Below, one piece after another: positions 5,824 to 6,674 of a stretch of DNA of 6,674 nucleotides. The stretch's first letter is position 1. Each line of letters starts with the position of its first letter. This DNA is from JANNAV01 sp031384695. GTDB taxonomy: Bacteria > Pseudomonadota > Alphaproteobacteria > Rhodobacterales > Rhodobacteraceae. The notes below the pieces were generated by a model. It had not been told where the DNA came from and searched no databases. It saw only the letters and a program-made list of their open reading frames with translations. The stretch covers positions 1-6,674 of the forward strand of contig JANNAV010000203.1 in the NCBI GenBank assembly GCA_031384695.1, given 5' to 3'. Made by a program: the position numbers and the translations under genes.

Positions 5824-6120
5824 TCACCCCCCTGGCAGAAGCGAAAGGCCAAGTTCTTTCAAAAAGCTATTGTGCCTCACCGTTGCCTCACGAACCTGCT
5901 TTTCAATCGCGACCAGCTCACTTTGTGTATCTTCCAACGCGATCTCTTCCTCGCCCACAGCGGTGCTGATGTAGCGGGAAATATTGAGGTTGTAGCCCTC
6001 CTCAGCGATCCGCTCCATGCTCACCCGCTTGGAGTAGCGGTCTTGTTCGGTGCGGAATTGGTAGGTATCGATGATCTTGGCGATGTGTTCGTCCGTGAGC
6101 TGGTTCTGGCGTTTTCCCTT
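5824..6120 (-). pseudogene. hsdM: C-terminal remnant of type I restriction-modification methyltransferase
   Basis: About 98 codons of the conserved HsdM tail, ending at a natural-looking TGA (5824-5826). GKRQNQLTDEHIAKIIDTYQ and YNLNISRYISTAVGEEEI are hallmarks of the HsdM C-terminal region. They are followed by the usual charged coiled segment (ELVAIEKQVREATVRHN) and the FLKELGL ending. Full HsdM is about 500 residues. The S-adenosylmethionine-binding and NPPF/NPPY catalytic motifs are absent, so this cannot be an active methyltransferase. Upstream it is joined near 6118-6130 to an antitoxin gene start in a different frame. No hsdS or hsdR follows inside the window. Confidence 0.85.
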
Positions 6121-6181
6121 CCCGCACACGCAGGCGGCGTTTCAGATCATCGTCCAAATTGCGAATCGTGATGCTGGCCAT
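6121..6181 (-). pseudogene. N-terminal remnant of FitA/VapB-like antitoxin
   Basis: The first ~20 codons read MASITIRNLDDDLKRRLRVR, the standard N-terminal strand and first helix of FitA-like ribbon-helix-helix antitoxins (partners of PIN-domain VapC/FitB toxins). GGAGG lies 5 nt before the ATG at 6179-6181, so the start signal is intact. After about codon 20 the frame enters the hsdM remnant in the wrong phase and stops at 6002-6004, giving a nonsense 59-residue product. Neither the second helix nor a PIN-domain toxin gene is present. The start is 46 bases after the integrase stop, so it may be co-transcribed with the integrase. Confidence 0.75.
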
Positions 6182-6227
6182 GATGCCCTCCATTCCACAC
6201 CAAAGGTGAGGCGGGCACGCCCCTCAA

Positions 6228-6674
6228 TCAAGCGACGTTCGACCGGGTGCTGCCCGTTTCGCTCTCCCCCACCACCCGCAACCGCGGCTTCAGCATCTCA
6301 CCCACCGCATTCACCCCTGCCCGCAGCGGGGAGTCGATCAAATGGGCATAACGCTGGGTGGTCCCAATCTGCGTATGACCCAGCAGCCGCCCGATCATTT
6401 CCAGCGAGGCACCTCCAGAGACAAGCAGCGAGGCGAAGGTGTGGCGCAGGTCATGGATGCGCACATCGGGGATCTCGGCCTGCACGCGCATCCGCTCCCA
6501 GAACCGCTTAAGGTCAACCACCGGCTGTCCGGGCGCATCGCCGGGGAACAAGAAGGGGCATCCCTTGGGCACGGCATCGCCGCGCAGGCGGATCAGGGCG
6601 ACGGCCTCATGCGAGATCGGCACCCGGTGGATGCGGCGCTGTTTGGTATAGGCGGCTTGTTTGGTCCAGATCGC
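6228..6674 (-). CDS. Tyrosine recombinase/integrase, C-terminal catalytic part (5' end beyond window)
   Basis: 148 C-terminal residues are visible; the reading frame is open to the window edge. The catalytic set of the tyrosine recombinase family is present: a beta-hairpin Lys in TKQRRIHRVPIS (10-21), HDLRH with the H-x-x-R pair (His74, Arg77), GH (His100) and the nucleophile Tyr109 in TTQRYAHL. The first catalytic Arg and the DNA-binding N-terminal domain lie beyond 6674. RHTFASLLVSGGASLEMIGRLLGHTQIGTT is typical of prophage and island integrases. A GTG at 6621-6623 is in frame but internal to the fold. The gene points toward the tRNA fragment, with its stop about 660 bases away, as int genes usually read toward their attachment site. 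The catalytic part looks intact. Confidence 0.92.
   Translation of the reverse strand, partial: AIWTKQAAYTKQRRIHRVPISHEAVALIRLRGDAVPKGCPFLFPGDAPGQPVVDLKRFWERMRVQAEIPDVRIHDLRHTFASLLVSGGASLEMIGRLLGHTQIGTTQRYAHLIDSPLRAGVNAVGEMLKPRLRVVGESETGSTRSNVA

Noticed and set aside
6071..6511. Plus-strand frame of 146 codons
   Set aside because: Antisense to the integrase catalytic core and the antitoxin/hsdM remnants.
1..6674. CRISPR array or intact restriction/defence system
   Set aside because: No regularly spaced repeats are present, and the only defence-related sequence is the truncated hsdM tail without catalytic motifs or partner genes.

Overview
The window looks like chromosome of a high-GC alphaproteobacterium, probably Rhodobacterales/Roseobacter group. 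This is inferred from overall protein flavour, GC-rich codon use and the gene set; no marker gene proves it. It has two parts: an intact-looking sugar-type ABC importer operon (1-4225, minus strand), and a mosaic accessory segment (about 4760-6674) with a toxin-antitoxin pair, a broken tRNA, gene remnants and an integrase.

The importer operon runs from high to low coordinates: a Tat-exported family 1 solute-binding protein (2699-4225), a MalF-like permease (1598-2599), a MalG-like permease (716-1594) and a MalK/UgpC-like ATPase (1-663, C-terminus cut by the window edge). Together they make one complete CUT1-type importer: binding protein, two six-helix permeases with EAA loops, and the ATPase. 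A strong hairpin without a U-tract lies between the binding-protein gene and the first permease gene, where a 3'-end stabiliser would let the binding protein be made in excess. The substrate cannot be read from the sequence.

The stretch 4226-4811 carries the operon leader and about 500 bases with no convincing gene. A plus-strand parDE-type pair follows (4812-5066 and 5071-5382), with a candidate promoter and an overlapping 7-bp-arm inverted repeat just upstream of the antitoxin.

From 5383 to 6181 the DNA looks like an integration scar. On the minus strand there is the 3' half of an initiator tRNA (anticodon CAU to CCA, about 5520-5569) with no matching 5' half, followed by two terminator-like hairpins. 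Two near-identical 17-bp direct repeats, each a pair of GTTGAC boxes 11 bp apart, flank this tRNA fragment on both sides, as integrase arm sites flank an attachment core. Beyond it lie the last ~100 codons of a type I methyltransferase gene (hsdM) joined out of frame to the first ~20 codons of a FitA/VapB-like antitoxin. Last comes the C-terminal catalytic half of a tyrosine integrase (6228-6674, 5' end outside the window).

The most informative reading is a tRNA-fMet integration site, perhaps attP-like or a junction between tandem elements, that has been rearranged by deletion. I see no intact novel defence system, only remnants of one (hsdM) and one intact toxin-antitoxin module.
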